Shown here one piece after another: positions 63,081 through 64,000 of a stretch of DNA of 64,000 bases (position 1 is the stretch's first letter; each line of letters starts with the position of its first letter). Position numbers and translations under genes: made by a program. Below the pieces are notes generated by a model. That model was not told the DNA's origin and ran no database searches. It saw only the letters and a program-made list of their open reading frames with translations. Origin of the DNA: Flammeovirga pectinis (GTDB taxonomy: Bacteria > Bacteroidota > Bacteroidia > Cytophagales > Flammeovirgaceae); assembly GCF_003970675.1 (NCBI RefSeq), contig NZ_CP034562.1, positions 1,922,001-1,986,000 on the forward strand, in the 5' to 3' direction.

Positions 63081-64000
63081 ATGTATTATGATTTAGCTTT
63101 TGGTGTAATTTCTCCGAACGATGAAAATTTAGCACCACAAAAAATTGATGAGCTTTTAGCCAAGGGATATTTTAGACATGCCCAAAATATGGCATCATAC
63201 GAAATGATGTTCTTTGAAGAGAAAATGCAAGGTGTTCTCCCTCTTCGTTGTGCACTTTCTCCTGAAATGTTTACTAAATCTCAACGTAAAAAAATTAAAC
63301 AATCTGAAAAGAAGTTTACAGTTGAAATTTGCCCTCTAAAAATAACAAAAGCCCATAAAAAATTATTCACAGAATACAGAAAAAAACGCTTTAATGAAGA
63401 CGATAAAGTACTTATTGAGTACTTTGGCGTTGAATCTCACCAAGACTTAGATAGTTTACCTTACAACACTTGGCAAATTAGTTTTTGGGATGATGATCAA
63501 CTTGCTGCTGTGTCTTATTTTGATGTTGGAGAAAATTCCATTTCAAGTTTAATGGCTATTTATGATGAGCAGTATAAAAATGATGGATTAGGCTTTATTT
63601 CTATGCTTATAGAGATGAAATGGGCACAATCTAATGGCATGAATTATTACTATCCAGGGTATACATTAGACCAACCATCGTGCTTCGATTATAAATTAAG
63701 ATTACCAAATGTTGAATATTTTGATTGGCAAGGCAAATGGAAATTTTGGGATTCAATAGACTTAAAGAGTACAAAAAGATCAATTACCTTACATAAGTTA
63801 CAAGAGGGAGTTAAAGCAATTAATAATAAAGCTGTAGTTGTTGGCTATGTAAAAGAAGAAGAAAATTTCTTTAGTAGTTTATGGCACAATATGTTTGATT
63901 ATACTCAAGCTGTAGAAGCACCTATATATATATCCTACCCAATTGGACAATTTCATCAAATGACTGTTATCTATTTACCCGATGAAGATCAGTATTTAGT
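63081..64000 (+). CDS. Arginyl/leucyl-tRNA-protein transferase-like (ATE/Bpt) protein, 3' end outside the window
   Basis: The frame is open from the ATG at 63081 to the window edge (306 codons, no stop), so the gene is cut off. Residues about 110-240 match the ATE C-terminal, GNAT-like domain that adds an amino acid from tRNA to protein N-termini: LFTEYRKKRFNED, DQLAAVSYFDVGENSISSLMAIYDEQYKNDGLGFISMLIEM and GMNYYYPGYTLDQPSCFDYK. The N-terminal Cys motif of Ate1/Bpt enzymes (CxYC or CSYLPG type) is not visible, and the protein continues at least 65 residues past the usual end. It may therefore be a distinct, longer family member. Confidence 0.75.
   Translation, partial: MYYDLAFGVISPNDENLAPQKIDELLAKGYFRHAQNMASYEMMFFEEKMQGVLPLRCALSPEMFTKSQRKKIKQSEKKFTVEICPLKITKAHKKLFTEYRKKRFNEDDKVLIEYFGVESHQDLDSLPYNTWQISFWDDDQLAAVSYFDVGENSISSLMAIYDEQYKNDGLGFISMLIEMKWAQSNGMNYYYPGYTLDQPSCFDYKLRLPNVEYFDWQGKWKFWDSIDLKSTKRSITLHKLQEGVKAINNKAVVVGYVKEEENFFSSLWHNMFDYTQAVEAPIYISYPIGQFHQMTVIYLPDEDQYL

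Noticed and set aside
1-64000. Insertion sequences, prophage, attachment sites or origin of replication
   Set aside because: No transposase, integrase or phage structural gene and no long terminal inverted repeats were seen. dnaN at the edge alone does not show an origin, as no dnaA boxes were recognised.

Overview
The window looks like chromosomal DNA from a Bacteroidota bacterium, most likely a marine member of the Cytophagales (Flammeovirga-like). That placement is inferred from gene content and style, not from a marker gene. The DNA is AT-rich (about one third G+C by eye), Shine-Dalgarno sequences are weak or absent, and several upstream regions carry the Bacteroidota -7 element TAnnTTTG. 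Typical gene types are GH92 mannosidases, an HU/SPOR protein, a TPR/PD40/OmpA protein of PorE-like architecture, a 'putative porin', DUF3347, and many Sec or lipoprotein signals. I see no insertion sequence, prophage, CRISPR array or rRNA, so this is stable core and envelope sequence with some lineage-specific secreted proteins.

Layout. 1-344: the 3' end of dnaN and its terminator. 386-11270 (minus): a five-gene exported glycoprotein-glycan cluster, in transcription order a Tat-exported aspartylglucosaminidase, a GH92, a GH20, a GH92 with accessory domains, and a second GH92-type enzyme of a different subgroup. Together they could strip mannose and GlcNAc from N-glycans and cut the GlcNAc-Asn link. 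No SusC/SusD pair, sensor, endoglycosidase or beta-mannosidase is beside them. 11561-13655: a methylcrotonyl-CoA-type carboxyltransferase and a small convergent hypothetical gene. 13792-21797 (minus): a candidate envelope-spanning module of TPR protein, beta-barrel, HU/SPOR membrane protein, ExbB, ExbD and a TonB-like protein, ending in a clear terminator.

22132-27676: hisG-hisD closed off by a strong terminator, a DUF3347 lipoprotein, cysM, gcvT and a small lipoprotein. 27943-28461: four tandem tRNA-Leu(CAA) genes with a recognisable promoter and terminator. 28536-33412: surE, a secreted hypothetical, then the glyoxylate shunt aceB-aceA behind a striking cluster of AGCGAA/TTCGCT palindromes that looks like an operator array. 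33411-39837 (minus): radA, the PorE-like OmpA protein, an ABC-F ATPase and an overlapping secreted protein with a vWA-like MIDAS motif.

40093-47173: an MBOAT O-acyltransferase, a secreted hypothetical, a CaCA antiporter with an MBL-fold hydrolase, and a large secreted protein of unknown function. The last is convergent, with almost no gap, with a secreted WD40-caspase (47177-50086). 50321-55938: a YihY/BrkB-like membrane protein, a GNAT acetyltransferase, a porin, two unknown exported proteins and a zinc-ribbon Nudix hydrolase. 55942-62974: pflA without pflB, a signal-less BtuF-like protein, queA, pyrD, a RecQ with an enlarged middle region, and pyrE. The window ends inside an arginyl/leucyl-tRNA-protein transferase-like gene.

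The most interesting units are the TPR/barrel/HU-SPOR/ExbBD-TonB module, the secreted WD40-caspase with its convergent unknown neighbour, the operator array in front of aceBA, and the N-glycan cluster that lacks a transporter.
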